Source of the DNA: Pseudomonas sp. ISL-84
GTDB lineage: Bacteria > Bacillota > Bacilli > Bacillales > Cytobacillaceae
NCBI GenBank assembly: GCA_018613035.1
Contig: JAGGRA010000023.1
Coordinates: 1 to 64,000 of the forward strand
Length of the DNA: 64,000 nucleotides
Direction: 5' to 3'
Position 1 is the first letter of the stretch. Each line of letters starts with the position of its first letter. The translations under genes were made by a program, and so were the position numbers. This document shows, piece by piece, positions 1-8,234 of the stretch. The notes under the pieces are model-generated. The model searched no databases and had not been told where the DNA came from. It was given only the letters and a program-made list of their open reading frames with translations.

Positions 1-165
1 CCGCGGGGAGCGATGCGAGCCTCCTCGGCTTCGCCTGTGGGGTCTCGCACTTCCCTCTCTTCCCGCAGGACATTGGAAGAGCATCTTTGAGTAAACACCG
101 CACGAAGAAAATGCGAATGCATTTTCGAGGAGTCAAATGCCCTCCGCTACAATCAACTCAGTTAG
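1..165 (+). repeat. Dispersed repeat, copy A (left end outside window)
   Basis: This intergenic sequence shares blocks with several other places in the window: a CTCCTCGGCTTCGCCTGTGG-like block, TTCCCGCAGGACATTG, AATAAACACCGCACGAAG, GAATGCATTTTCGAGGAGT and CCGCTACAATCAAC. It lies just upstream of rng, and its last part supplies a misleading upstream ATG at 137. No protein is supported here. Confidence 0.75.
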
Positions 166-262
166 AAAAACCAAGTTTGCCTTCAAAAAGCAACAAACTT
201 TAAAAACAGCTTTTTTAAAGAAGCACAGCTCGTATTACTGCGTTAAAGTGAGGAAAAGTAAT

Positions 263-1738
263 TTGAATACGTTAGTTGTAAATTATGTGACTAGAGAGCG
301 GAGATTTGCCCGCTTAAAAAATAACAGGATCGAGAAGCTTTTTATTGATCAGCCGAAGCAGCGGTCATCTGTAGGCAATATTTATCTTGGTACGGTTGCA
401 AAGGTCATGCCTGGGTTGAACGCAGCCTTTGTGGAGATTGGTGAAGAGCAAAGCGGATTTCTTCATCGTGACAAATTAGCTTCGTACCTTCAATCTAACG
501 AAGAAAAGCTTGTTAAGGATAAACAGAGTATTTCTTCCTATGTGCATCAAGGAGAAAAACTGCTTGTACAGATTGAGAAGGATGCCACAGGAACGAAAGG
601 CCCAAGATTATCGGGGCTGGTTGAGTTTTCTGGTGATTCTATCATTTATATGCCTAATGGCCGTTATGTAGCCGTTTCAAAAAAGATTGAGGATAGTGCT
701 GTCAGAGAAAAATGGCGGCAGTTTGGCTATCGTCTAAAAGAAGAGAATGAAGGGCTCATTTTCAGGACATCCTGTCAAGAAAAGAAGGAAACTGAACTGA
801 TTGAAGAGCTTGATAAGCTTAGAATGGAGTATAGGGATATTTTAAAGACAGCTGAAGCCCTAAAAAAGCCAGGAATAGTATTTGAAGGTGATTCCTTTAT
901 TGCGGAAATTCTGGAAGAAATCAAGAAGGTCAAAGACGGAGAAGTCATTGTAGACGATTTAAACCTAAAAAACAGGCTTCAGCAATCCAGCAGGCTGCCT
1001 ATCCACCTTTACACTGGCAAGAAAAATATTTTTGCAGCCCAAAAAATCGAAGATCAGATTGACAAGGCCTTAAAGCGTATTGTTTGGCTTGAAAATGGAG
1101 CTTACCTGATTTTTGACGAAGCAGAAGCCTTAACGGTTATAGATGTGAATACCGGGAAATTTTCCGGTAAGCAGGATCGCCGGGATACGGTTTTGAAGAC
1201 CAATGCATGGGCGGCTGAAGAAGCTGCAAGGCACATCCGGCTTCGGGATATTGGAGGCATGATTTTAATTGATTTTATCGATATGAATGAAGAGTCTGAC
1301 CGAAAACAAATTCTTGCAAAAATGGAAAACGCACTGAAGGAAGATGAAAGGCGGACTAATTTAGTTGGATTCACTCCTCTTGGAATCCTTCAGCTGACCA
1401 GAAAAAAAACGAAGGCGGCCATTTCTGAGTCACTTACGGAAAGGTGTACAGTATGTGAAGGCACCGGAAGGGTTTTGAGTGGTGAAACGATTGCATTCAG
1501 ACTTGAAAGGGAATTATGGGAGCACCGGGGCCAGGACCATGAAGCAGTTTTGGTTGAAACCACATCGGAAGTAGCAGCGGTCTTTTCTGGTAAGAATGGA
1601 ATCCATAAAAAAAGAATAGAAGACAGTGTTGGCTTGGAAGTGATCTTTTCCTTAAAGGAGACTTGTAAGCCATTTTATGAAATAAGGCAGTTTGGCTATG
1701 CGGAAGAATTAAAGAAAAAGCAGGCGAGGGAAAACTAA
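263..1738 (+). CDS. rng: Ribonuclease E/G family endoribonuclease
   Basis: 491-residue RNase G-type protein, a single-strand-specific endoribonuclease acting on rRNA precursors and mRNA. An S1-like RNA-binding region lies in the first ~120 residues (VGNIYLGTVAKVMPGLNAAF). The catalytic core has the Mg-binding aspartates in TVIDVNTGKF (about residue 294) and LIDFIDMNEESDR (about 337-350). The Zn-link pair CTVC lies at about 395. The length matches RNase G and lacks the long RNase E scaffold tail. The start is taken as TTG 263, with AGGA at 251-254. The in-frame ATG at 137 lies in a dispersed repeat and has no good ribosome site. The gene precedes rplU, a common position in Bacillaceae. B. subtilis itself lacks this enzyme. 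The stop codon lies in its own terminator hairpin. Confidence 0.93.
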   Translation: MNTLVVNYVTRERRFARLKNNRIEKLFIDQPKQRSSVGNIYLGTVAKVMPGLNAAFVEIGEEQSGFLHRDKLASYLQSNEEKLVKDKQSISSYVHQGEKLLVQIEKDATGTKGPRLSGLVEFSGDSIIYMPNGRYVAVSKKIEDSAVREKWRQFGYRLKEENEGLIFRTSCQEKKETELIEELDKLRMEYRDILKTAEALKKPGIVFEGDSFIAEILEEIKKVKDGEVIVDDLNLKNRLQQSSRLPIHLYTGKKNIFAAQKIEDQIDKALKRIVWLENGAYLIFDEAEALTVIDVNTGKFSGKQDRRDTVLKTNAWAAEEAARHIRLRDIGGMILIDFIDMNEESDRKQILAKMENALKEDERRTNLVGFTPLGILQLTRKKTKAAISESLTERCTVCEGTGRVLSGETIAFRLERELWEHRGQDHEAVLVETTSEVAAVFSGKNGIHKKRIEDSVGLEVIFSLKETCKPFYEIRQFGYAEELKKKQAREN

Positions 1739-1757
1739 TCCCGGCCTGCTTTTGTTT
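1716..1757 (+). terminator. Rho-independent terminator of rng
   Basis: AAAAGCAGGC (1716-1725) pairs with GCCTGCTTTT (1744-1753), with an inner GGG/CCC pairing. The 3' arm ends in T residues. The rng stop codon lies in the loop. Confidence 0.8.
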
Positions 1758-1872
1758 TGGGAAGCAAGAGCATTATTTGCCACTTTCCCAGGAAGGACAA
1801 AAGCTATATAATAGATAAGGCATGCCATTAAAATTTTATTGGATGCCTTTCGGGAGAATCATATAATTCTTA

Positions 1873-1902
1873 TTGACATGATTATTCATTATATGATAGG
1901 AT
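1873..1902 (+). promoter_or_regulatory. Promoter of the rplU operon
   Basis: TTGACA (1873-1878), an 18-base spacer and TAGGAT (1897-1902) form a housekeeping sigma-A type promoter. It sits directly before the long leader of the L21 operon. Confidence 0.65.
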
Positions 1903-1909
1903 TTTCATG

Positions 1910-2050
1910 TTATGTTTGTAGCGCACCCGTGCTACAACCGCTCAGAACAGGTAGTTAAGTCCGCGCAGTTGTGTCTAGCTGCGAGTGCCGATAAACAGGC
2001 ACTCTCCGCTTTTCTTGTCGGCGCCTGGGATGGCGAGTCTTAGTCTAAGA
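1910..2050 (+). promoter_or_regulatory. L21 leader RNA (rplU 5' leader)
   Basis: About 140 nt of GC-richer, hairpin-forming leader lie between the promoter and rplU. This is the place of the L21 leader element known in Firmicutes, thought to mediate ribosomal protein autoregulation. Visible pieces are the GTAGCGCACCCGTGCTAC hairpin and a GAGTGCC/GGCACTC hairpin at 1983-2004. The identification rests on position and general sequence character, not an alignment. The 3' part also resembles the dispersed repeat seen at 50018-50140. Confidence 0.6.
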
Positions 2051-2063
2051 GGAGGTGCAGTTC

Positions 2064-2372
2064 ATGTACGCGATTATTGAAACTGGCGGAAAGCAATTAC
2101 GTGTAGAAGAAGGTCAAGCTATCTACATCGAAAAGCTTAACGCAGAAGCAGGCGAAACAGTTACTTTTGAAAAGGTTCTTTTCGTTGGCGGAGATAGTGT
2201 AAAAGTAGGAAGCCCTGTAGTTGATGGTGCTACTGTTACAGCTAAAGTTGAAAAACAAGGCCGTCAAAAGAAAATCACTGTTTTCAAGTACAAAGCGAAG
2301 AAAAACTATCGTAAGAAGCAAGGTCATCGTCAGCCATACACTAAAGTTGTGATTGAAAAAATCAACGCTTAA
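2064..2372 (+). CDS. rplU: Large ribosomal subunit protein bL21
   Basis: 102-residue ribosomal protein L21, which binds 23S rRNA. The sequence begins [18 protein letters not shown] and ends with the lysine-rich [17 protein letters not shown] signature of the family. ATG 2064 is chosen because GGAGG (2051-2055) lies 8 bases upstream. The GTG at 2055 overlaps the ribosome site and would add three residues not seen in L21. It is first in the rplU-prp-rpmA ribosomal operon, behind an L21 leader. Confidence 0.98.
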   Translation: MYAIIETGGKQLRVEEGQAIYIEKLNAEAGETVTFEKVLFVGGDSVKVGSPVVDGATVTAKVEKQGRQKKITVFKYKAKKNYRKKQGHRQPYTKVVIEKINA

Positions 2373-2386
2373 TAAGGCGATATTAG

Positions 2387-2728
2387 ATGATTGAAGTTAC
2401 GATTAATCGTAAAAGCTCCGGAACTATTCATTCGTTTGAAATTAGCGGCCATGCATTCTTCGCAAATAGAGGAAAGGATATTGTCTGTGCAGGCGTATCC
2501 GCTGTTGCCATTGGCGCAATCAATGCTGTGCACGCCTTAACCGGTGTGACGCCAGAGATTGGCCAGGGTGGGGATGGTTTTCTCCGCTGTGTTCTGCCGG
2601 ATCTGCCGGAGGACGTAAATGAGAAAGTCCAGCTTCTTCTCGAAGGTATGGTCATATCATTGCAGACGATTGAAGAAGACTACGGAAAGTATATAAACAT
2701 TACCTTCAAAAAGCAGGAGGTGGAATAA
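2387..2728 (+). CDS. prp: Ribosomal-processing cysteine protease Prp
   Basis: 113-residue YsxB/Prp protein. Prp is the cysteine protease that removes the N-terminal extension of ribosomal protein L27 in Firmicutes. The catalytic pair can be read directly: His22 in EISGHAFF and Cys34 in KDIVCAGVSA, the same positions as in the studied family members. The gene is sandwiched between rplU and rpmA. It ends directly against rpmA (no gap), which suggests translational coupling with its substrate. Confidence 0.95.
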   Translation: MIEVTINRKSSGTIHSFEISGHAFFANRGKDIVCAGVSAVAIGAINAVHALTGVTPEIGQGGDGFLRCVLPDLPEDVNEKVQLLLEGMVISLQTIEEDYGKYINITFKKQEVE

Positions 2729-3022
2729 ATGCTATTAAAGTTAGATCTTCAGTTGTTCGCTTCTAAAAAGGGAGTAGGTTCTACTAAGAACGGCCGTGAT
2801 TCAATCGCAAAGCGTCTTGGCGCTAAGCGTGCAGACGGACAATTCGTAACTGGCGGCTCTATCCTATACCGTCAGCGCGGTACTAAGATCTACCCAGGTG
2901 TAAACGTGGGTAAAGGCGGAGACGACACACTATTTGCGAAAGTAGACGGTGTTGTTAAGTTCGAGCGTCTTGGACGTGACCGCAAGCAAGTGAGCGTATA
3001 TCCTGCAGCTCAAGAGGCATAA
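2729..3022 (+). CDS. rpmA: Large ribosomal subunit protein bL27, with Prp-cleaved leader
   Basis: 97-residue L27, which sits near the peptidyl transferase centre. The N-terminus [15 protein letters not shown] carries the Firmicute-specific extension ending in the Prp site. Cleavage is expected between Phe10 and Ala11, giving the mature [15 protein letters not shown] start. The rest ([30 protein letters not shown]) is canonical. It is the last gene of the operon and is followed by a strong terminator. Confidence 0.98.
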   Translation: MLLKLDLQLFASKKGVGSTKNGRDSIAKRLGAKRADGQFVTGGSILYRQRGTKIYPGVNVGKGGDDTLFAKVDGVVKFERLGRDRKQVSVYPAAQEA

Positions 3023-3033
3023 GCCTTTTCGAG

Positions 3034-3066
3034 AAAACCCTAGCCCAAGGTTAGGGTTTTCTTTTT
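3034..3066 (+). terminator. Terminator of rplU-prp-rpmA
   Basis: AAAACCCTA (3034-3042) pairs with TAGGGTTTT (3052-3060), followed by CTTTTTGTTT. Confidence 0.9.
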
Positions 3067-3072
3067 GTTTAA

Positions 3073-3302
3073 GGCTCTGTTAAACCTGCGTGGTGAATTC
3101 CGCTGCAGACACTCAGCGAAACGCAGGCTTCGAAGTACCTCGGCGTTCTGCGTCTGCGGGAGCTCCCTTGGTAAGCTTTTCCCGCAGGACATTGTTTCCG
3201 GGAATAAACACCGCACGAAGGAAACGCGAAAGCATTTTCGGCTTATTCGTGCCTTTAGGTCATCTGCACATTGTTAAATCATTCATTATCATTAACACAG
3301 CC
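3073..3302 (+). repeat. Dispersed repeat, copy B
   Basis: The left end is GGCTCTGTTAAA (3073-3084). The right end ATTAACACAGCC (3291-3302) matches the inverse with one change. The interior has the shared blocks CTGCGTCTGCGGGAGCTCCC, TTCCCGCAGGACATTG and AATAAACACCGCACGAAGGA. It fills most of the rpmA-spo0B gap (3023-3515). The short open frames inside are not believable genes. The remaining ~200 bases before spo0B are AT-rich, and I see no certain signal in them. Confidence 0.8.
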
Positions 3303-3515
3303 CTGGTTTAATAACTTCACACATGCACTTTCGCTTATTTTAATGGAAATTATAGCTTTTAGAAGAAAGATTACTCTTGTGAGGCAGCTTCTTGATACAT
3401 AAAGCAATATTTTCTTATTTAGCATAAAATTGCTTACTGTCAGTTGTTTTTTTTTGATATACTTACAGCAAGCAGCAGTCTTCTGACACCTTAAAAACCG
3501 TACAGGAGTGCATAT

Positions 3516-4067
3516 ATGGATAAAGACTGGAATATGATTGAGGTGCTGCGTCATGCCCGCCATGACTGGCTAAATAAAATACAATTAATTAAAGGTAATC
3601 TTTCCCTTAACAAGGTTGACAGGGCAAAGGAAATTATAGATGAAATTGTGGTGGAAGCACAGCAGGAGGCAAAACTGTCAAATTTAAACCTTCCTCAATT
3701 TGCTTCACTTCTATTCACATATAACTGGGAGAATCATTCCTTCCAGCTTGAATATGAAGTCCTGGATGATGCAATAGCAGGACCATTGGATGATTGCATT
3801 CTTTCTGAGTGGACGGGCTCTTTTTTTAACTGTCTTAACTCATCGGTAAAGCCTTATCATGAAAATCATTTATCCGTTTCAATCAGCCATGAAAAAGAAG
3901 GTGCTCGTTTCTTTTTTGATTTTAGCGGAATAATAACAGATATGGAAAGCTTGGAGCAATTTTTAAAAAAGGAATCCGCTGACATAACTGTTGCTGTTCA
4001 GGAATTAGCTGAACAGGAGCTAGCGCTGGAGCTTTTTGTGCCATTTACTGCAAATGGCAGAGAGTGA
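3516..4067 (+). CDS. spo0B: Sporulation initiation phosphotransferase Spo0B
   Basis: 183-residue Spo0B, the phosphorelay protein that moves phosphate from Spo0F to Spo0A at the start of sporulation. The phosphorylated histidine is His16 in LRHARHDWLNKIQLIKGNL, the conserved four-helix-bundle motif. The C-terminal part is the degenerate kinase-like domain. ATG 3516 follows AGGAGTG. It lies directly upstream of obg, the conserved order in Bacillus. The protein is slightly shorter at the N-terminus than B. subtilis Spo0B, whose active histidine is at 30. Confidence 0.95.
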   Translation: MDKDWNMIEVLRHARHDWLNKIQLIKGNLSLNKVDRAKEIIDEIVVEAQQEAKLSNLNLPQFASLLFTYNWENHSFQLEYEVLDDAIAGPLDDCILSEWTGSFFNCLNSSVKPYHENHLSVSISHEKEGARFFFDFSGIITDMESLEQFLKKESADITVAVQELAEQELALELFVPFTANGRE

Positions 4068-4212
4068 TTTCCGTCGTAAAAAGTAATACTATAAAGTGAA
4101 ACTCTGCAGGTTTGGGGGGAATCCTTCAATGTAGGAGTGGATCCAGTCAGTGCCGGTCGTTTGGCTGAATGCGAGGCAATCGGGACATACTGCAGACGGG
4201 AGGAATAAAAAA

Positions 4213-5508
4213 ATGTTTGTCGATCAAGTCAAAGTTTATGTAAAAGGCGGCGACGGGGGTAACGGAATGGTTGCTTTCCGCCGTGAAAAATATGTGCCGA
4301 ATGGCGGCCCTGCCGGCGGTGACGGCGGTAAAGGCGCCAATGTTGTTTTTGAAGTAAATGAGGGTTTGCGTACGTTAATGGATTTCCGTTATCAGCGTCA
4401 TTTCAAAGCGCCTCGCGGTGAGCACGGCATGTCCAAAAACATGCATGGCAGAAATTCTAAAGATATGATTGTAAAAGTCCCGCCCGGCACAGTAGTAACG
4501 GATGCGGAAACTGGTGAAGTTATAGCAGACTTAACAGAGCATGGCCAAAGAGCTGTTATTGCAAGAGGCGGACGGGGCGGAAGAGGGAACACCCGCTTTG
4601 CGACACCTGCGAACCCAGCGCCAGAATTGTCTGAGCATGGTGAGCCGGGGCAGGAAAGAGATGTCGTTCTTGAATTAAAGCTACTTGCTGATGTAGGTTT
4701 GGTCGGTTTTCCAAGTGTAGGAAAATCTACGCTTTTATCTGTTGTATCCTCTGCAAGGCCGAAAATTGCCGAGTATCATTTTACAACCATTGTGCCTAAT
4801 TTGGGCGTGGTTGAAACAGAAGATGGACGGAGCTTTGTTATGGCAGATTTGCCGGGGTTAATCGAAGGCGCCCATTCGGGAGTTGGCCTTGGGCATCAAT
4901 TTTTGAGGCATATCGAGAGGACAAGAGTCATTGTTCACGTTATTGATATGGCAGCAGTAGAGGGAAAAGACCCTTATGAAGATTATTTAACAATCAATAA
5001 CGAGCTGAAAGAATACAACCTGCGATTGACAGAAAGACCGCAAATTATTGTTGCGAATAAAATGGATATGCCTGAATCCGAGGAAAACCTTAAGAAGTTT
5101 AAAGAGCAATTAGAGGAGGATTACCCAATCTTCCCTATATCGGCTGTTACACGCCAAGGGCTAAGAGACTTATTATTTGCAATTGCAGATAAGATTGAAG
5201 AAACACCTGAATTTCCTCTTGCGCATGAAGAAGAGGGAGAAGAAACAGGAGTCCATCGTGTTCTCTACAAACATGAAGCCGATCAAACAGAGTTTGTTAT
5301 TACAAGGGATCCTGCTGGAGTTTTTGTTGTATCTGGAGATGCAATTGAGAAGCTCTTTAAGATGACGGATTTCTCAAGAGACGAATCTGTCCGCAGATTT
5401 GCAAGGCAGCTGCGCGGTATGGGAGTAGATGATGCTCTTCGCGAAAAGGGAGCAAAAGACGGCGACATCGTCAAGCTTCTTGATTATGAATTCGAGTTTA
5501 TTGACTAA
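4213..5508 (+). CDS. obg: Ribosome-associated GTPase Obg/CgtA
   Basis: 431-residue essential GTPase involved in 50S assembly, the stress response and sporulation. The glycine-rich Obg domain covers residues 1-158 ([20 protein letters not shown]). The G domain has G1 [10 protein letters not shown]3 DLPGLIEGA and NKMD. A C-terminal OCT domain follows from about 350. ATG 4213 has GGGAGG (4198-4203) at good spacing and gives the family N-terminus [13 protein letters not shown]. The longer frame from 4150 adds 21 unrelated residues. Confidence 0.98.
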   Translation: MFVDQVKVYVKGGDGGNGMVAFRREKYVPNGGPAGGDGGKGANVVFEVNEGLRTLMDFRYQRHFKAPRGEHGMSKNMHGRNSKDMIVKVPPGTVVTDAETGEVIADLTEHGQRAVIARGGRGGRGNTRFATPANPAPELSEHGEPGQERDVVLELKLLADVGLVGFPSVGKSTLLSVVSSARPKIAEYHFTTIVPNLGVVETEDGRSFVMADLPGLIEGAHSGVGLGHQFLRHIERTRVIVHVIDMAAVEGKDPYEDYLTINNELKEYNLRLTERPQIIVANKMDMPESEENLKKFKEQLEEDYPIFPISAVTRQGLRDLLFAIADKIEETPEFPLAHEEEGEETGVHRVLYKHEADQTEFVITRDPAGVFVVSGDAIEKLFKMTDFSRDESVRRFARQLRGMGVDDALREKGAKDGDIVKLLDYEFEFID

Positions 5509-5533
5509 CCTTCTCGATTGACGGGGTGGAGAA

Positions 5534-5989
5534 ATGAGAAAAGATAGATTCGATAAAAAATTTTATTTGGTTCGCGAAGATGTTTTGCCTGAAGCAATGA
5601 AGAAAACATTGGATGCGAAGGAAATGATCGAAAGGGGAAAGGCTGAATCGGTTTGGGACGCCGTCCAGAAGGTTGATTTGAGCCGGAGTGCTTTTTATAA
5701 ATACAGAGACACTGTGTTTCCTTTTCATACCGTTGTAAAAGAACGGCTTATAACATTATTTTTTCATTTGGAAGACCGGTCGGGGACCCTATCCCATTTG
5801 CTGGGAGTAGTAGCATCATCAGGATGCAATGTCCTCACGATTCACCAGACTATACCCCTTCAAGGGAGAGCTAATGTCACTTTATCCTTAAATGTAACGG
5901 AAATGGGGATAGACATTGATGAGCTTTTAACCAGGCTCCGAAAATTGGAATTTGTAGAGAAAGTAGAGGTGCTGGGAACAGGTGCGTAA
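5534..5989 (+). CDS. pheB: ACT domain protein PheB
   Basis: 151-residue protein of the PheB/UPF0735 family. The N-terminal helical part ([24 protein letters not shown]) is followed by an ACT domain from about residue 70 ([25 protein letters not shown]), a fold that binds amino acids. It probably senses aromatic amino acids, as it always accompanies pheA in bacilli, but its exact role is not established. GGTGGAG precedes ATG 5534. The gap to obg is 25 bases, so it is probably cotranscribed with obg. Confidence 0.9.
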   Translation: MRKDRFDKKFYLVREDVLPEAMKKTLDAKEMIERGKAESVWDAVQKVDLSRSAFYKYRDTVFPFHTVVKERLITLFFHLEDRSGTLSHLLGVVASSGCNVLTIHQTIPLQGRANVTLSLNVTEMGIDIDELLTRLRKLEFVEKVEVLGTGA

Positions 5990-6111
5990 GGAATTACGCT
6001 CCGGTATCCGGCCCTTTTTTTCGCTAAGGAGTTTAATGCAGGTAAATGATTGCACAATATCGAATATAAGAGGTTGGCTAAGCAGGTTTTTCTAAAATTA
6101 TTATTTTGTAT

Positions 6112-6140
6112 TTTACACACATATGTTAAAGTGATAAAGT
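6112..6140 (+). promoter_or_regulatory. Possible promoter of pheA
   Basis: TTTACA (6112-6117), 17 bases and TAAAGT (6135-6140) lie about 55 bases before pheA. It is a modest match to the sigma-A consensus. Confidence 0.4.
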
Positions 6141-6194
6141 ATAAAGAAAGTTTTCAGTAAGTTAAAACAACTCTGACGAAGGGAGGGAGTTACC

Positions 6195-7073
6195 GTGAAA
6201 ATTGGATTCTTGGGCCCAAAGGCTACGTTCACAGATATAGCGGTTAGAGGCTTATTTCCGGAAGAGATAGCTGTTCCCTATCCGACTATACCTGCCTGTT
6301 TTGATGCTTTGATTGGTAATGAAATAGACTTGGCGGTAGTTCCTCTTGAGAATGCATTGGAAGGTTCAGTGAACATTACTCTAGATTATTTAATCCATGA
6401 GGTAGATTTGCCGATTGTTGGTGAACTAACGGCACCTATACGCCAGCATTTTATGGTTCATCCCGATAATTTGGAAGATTGGGCTGAAACAGATGTGGTT
6501 TACAGCCATTCCCATGCAATTGCCCAGTGCCACAAATTTTTACATAAAGAGCTGAAAGGAATCCCGTGTGAAAGCACAACCTCCACGGCTGCTGCAGCAC
6601 AATATGTTAAAGACCACCCAGGTGAAAAAGCTGGTGCCATTGCAAATGAATTAGCTGCACAGGTTTACGGATTAGCTATTGCAAAAGAGGATATTCACGA
6701 CTTTGATTTCAACCATACAAAATTCATTGTTTTATCCAATAAACAAATTACAATTAAAGAAGACAGAGAAGAGTTTTCCGGACATAAAACGACTGTCATG
6801 GTTACATTGCCAGCTGACAGGGCAGGAGCACTTCACCAGGTGCTTTCTGCGTTTGCTTGGAGGAAATTAAATTTAACTAAAATTGAATCAAGACCAATGA
6901 AAACCGGACTGGGCAATTACTTTTTTATCATAGATGTAGATATGAAACAGGATGATGTACTGATACCCGGGGCGGTTGCGGAATTGGAAGCATTAGGATG
7001 CAGTGTGAAAATATTGGGGAGCTACCCGTATTTTCAGCTCCATAAGAAGAAGAACAAGGTTCTTCAAGATTAA
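6195..7073 (+). CDS. pheA: Prephenate dehydratase
   Basis: 292-residue enzyme converting prephenate to phenylpyruvate in phenylalanine synthesis. The catalytic PDT domain runs from KIGFLGPKATFTDIAV to about residue 185 and includes VPLENALEGSVN. The usual TRF substrate motif is read here as HTKFIVL, a conservative Arg to Lys change. The C-terminal ACT domain carries the phenylalanine-binding ESRP motif (KIESRPMKTGLGNYFF), so feedback inhibition is expected. The GTG start follows GGGAGG. Confidence 0.97.
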   Translation: MKIGFLGPKATFTDIAVRGLFPEEIAVPYPTIPACFDALIGNEIDLAVVPLENALEGSVNITLDYLIHEVDLPIVGELTAPIRQHFMVHPDNLEDWAETDVVYSHSHAIAQCHKFLHKELKGIPCESTTSTAAAAQYVKDHPGEKAGAIANELAAQVYGLAIAKEDIHDFDFNHTKFIVLSNKQITIKEDREEFSGHKTTVMVTLPADRAGALHQVLSAFAWRKLNLTKIESRPMKTGLGNYFFIIDVDMKQDDVLIPGAVAELEALGCSVKILGSYPYFQLHKKKNKVLQD

Positions 7074-7108
7074 TATGGCTTTATCTTGGGTTAAACAATT
7101 TTAGTGTA

Positions 7109-7229
7109 GGTTCTGTTAAACTTGCCTGCTGATTCCGGCTCCAGGAGTTTATTGAATCTCGGGCGGTCTGATTCTCCTCCCGCTCCAATCAACAGGGTGC
7201 CAAGATTAACAATGAGCTCTAACACTGCC
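7109..7229 (+). repeat. Dispersed repeat, copy C (short form)
   Basis: Ends GGTTCTGTTAAA (7109-7120) and TCTAACACTGCC (7218-7229) enclose only 121 bases. The CCGCTCCAATCAACAGGG block is retained. The flanks TTAGTGTA and TTAGTATT look like a decayed target duplication. It is an internally deleted form of copies B and G. Confidence 0.75.
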
Positions 7230-7258
7230 TTAGTATTAATGAACATCTTGGGTGTATG

Positions 7259-7292
7259 AAAAAGGATCCGCGTTTAGACGGGATCCTTTTTT
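7259..7292. terminator. Bidirectional terminator-like hairpin between pheA and niaR
   Basis: AAAAGGATCC (from 7260) pairs with GGATCCTTTTTT (7281-7292) around a short loop. There are A-runs on one side and T-runs on the other. It could end both pheA and niaR transcripts. Confidence 0.7.
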
Positions 7293-7374
7293 GCGACACT
7301 CATGTTCTGGCGCAGATTTATTTTGATTATAAAGCCACTTTTCGCAAACTTTGCTGCTTTTTAAACAAGTAGTG

Positions 7375-7545
7375 AGGAGAGGTTGATTTCCGCTCCAGGA
7401 TGATCAGCGAACAGCGGCTGTAGGCTCTCACCTGTCCCACTCCTCTCGCTGGACTTTGAATAAGCTTCCTTGCATTAACACAACGAACGAATGCGAAATG
7501 CATTTTCGCGGGGTTAGCACCTTCCGCTCCAATTAACCAACCTTG
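7375..7545 (+). repeat. Dispersed repeat, copy D (ends lost)
   Basis: It contains the family blocks GTTGATTTCCGCTCCAGGAT, ATCAGCGAACAGCGGC, GACTTTGAATAAGC, ACGAATGCGAAATGCATTTT and CCTTCCGCTCCAATTAACC. The terminal GGCTCTGTTAAA motifs are not recognisable. With copy C it explains nearly all of the 555-base pheA-niaR gap. Confidence 0.7.
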
Positions 7546-7628
7546 TTTATCTCTTATACCTATTCAAAAACAATAATCTTTTAGAAAGCAGCCATTATAA
7601 AAAAGCACTGCCGGATGTGCTTCTCATA

Positions 7629-8168
7629 TTAAAGGTCAATAAGAAAACCGGCTTTTTTTAATGACTGTTCCGCTTCATCCAGTTTTTGTTCGGATGGCGC
7701 CGAGATCGTGTGAAGGTGTATGCCGTCTGTTAATTCTGATAAGAAAGCCGCATTTGTGGATTTTATTTTTTCCATAAACTTCTTTACTTCTTTACGGGTC
7801 GACACCATAACAGAAGCGGTTAAGTCCCCATATACAGGGTGCTCGATTTTTACATCCTTTATTGTGACCCCGTGATCCACAAGTAGATTTAATTCTTCTT
7901 CGGTCCTCTCAGGGTGATGATGGCAGGCAATGGTCCGTTCCGCCATAACAGAAGGTGACGCCTGCTGAAGGTACATATACCCCTGGCTTGTTGCAATAAT
8001 CGGCTCGTCTCTAGCTTTAAGCAATGTTATATCTCCTACAATAACTTGCCTGCTTACATTTGTTTTCGCAGCAAGCTCACCGCCCGTAATGGGCTGCCCG
8101 CTTTCTTTAAGAAGCTGGAGCAAAAAGGATCTTCGTTCTTCTCCGAGTACCTTTTTTTGTTCCTTCAT
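7629..8168 (-). CDS. niaR: Niacin-responsive NAD synthesis repressor NiaR
   Basis: 179-residue regulator (YrxA). The N-terminal winged helix (residues ~10-60, GGELAAKTNVSRQVIVGDITLLKARD) binds DNA. The C-terminal 3H domain senses nicotinic acid through its conserved histidines (CHHHPERTEEE, EHPVYGDL, IHLHTIS). It represses de novo NAD synthesis and niacin uptake genes. It follows nifS by 66 bases and shares its promoter, so it is probably autoregulated through the operator at 9662-9681. GGGAGAG precedes ATG 8168. Confidence 0.95.
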   Translation of the reverse strand: MKEQKKVLGEERRSFLLQLLKESGQPITGGELAAKTNVSRQVIVGDITLLKARDEPIIATSQGYMYLQQASPSVMAERTIACHHHPERTEEELNLLVDHGVTIKDVKIEHPVYGDLTASVMVSTRKEVKKFMEKIKSTNAAFLSELTDGIHLHTISAPSEQKLDEAEQSLKKAGFLIDL

Positions 8169-8234
8169 GTTTTACTCTCCCTTACTTTCCGATAATGTCT
8201 CATTCTAACATAATAACCGGAAGAAGATAAAAAC

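Noticed and set aside
137-262. N-terminal extension of RNase G from ATG 137
   Set aside because: The added 42 residues come from repeat copy A and AT-rich sequence, match nothing in the family, and lack a ribosome site.
3065-3311. Two overlapping 70-residue frames after rpmA
   Set aside because: Both are translations of repeat copy B.
5990-6030. Terminator after pheB
   Set aside because: A CCGG-TAT-CCGG stretch precedes a T-run, but no convincing stable stem can be drawn.
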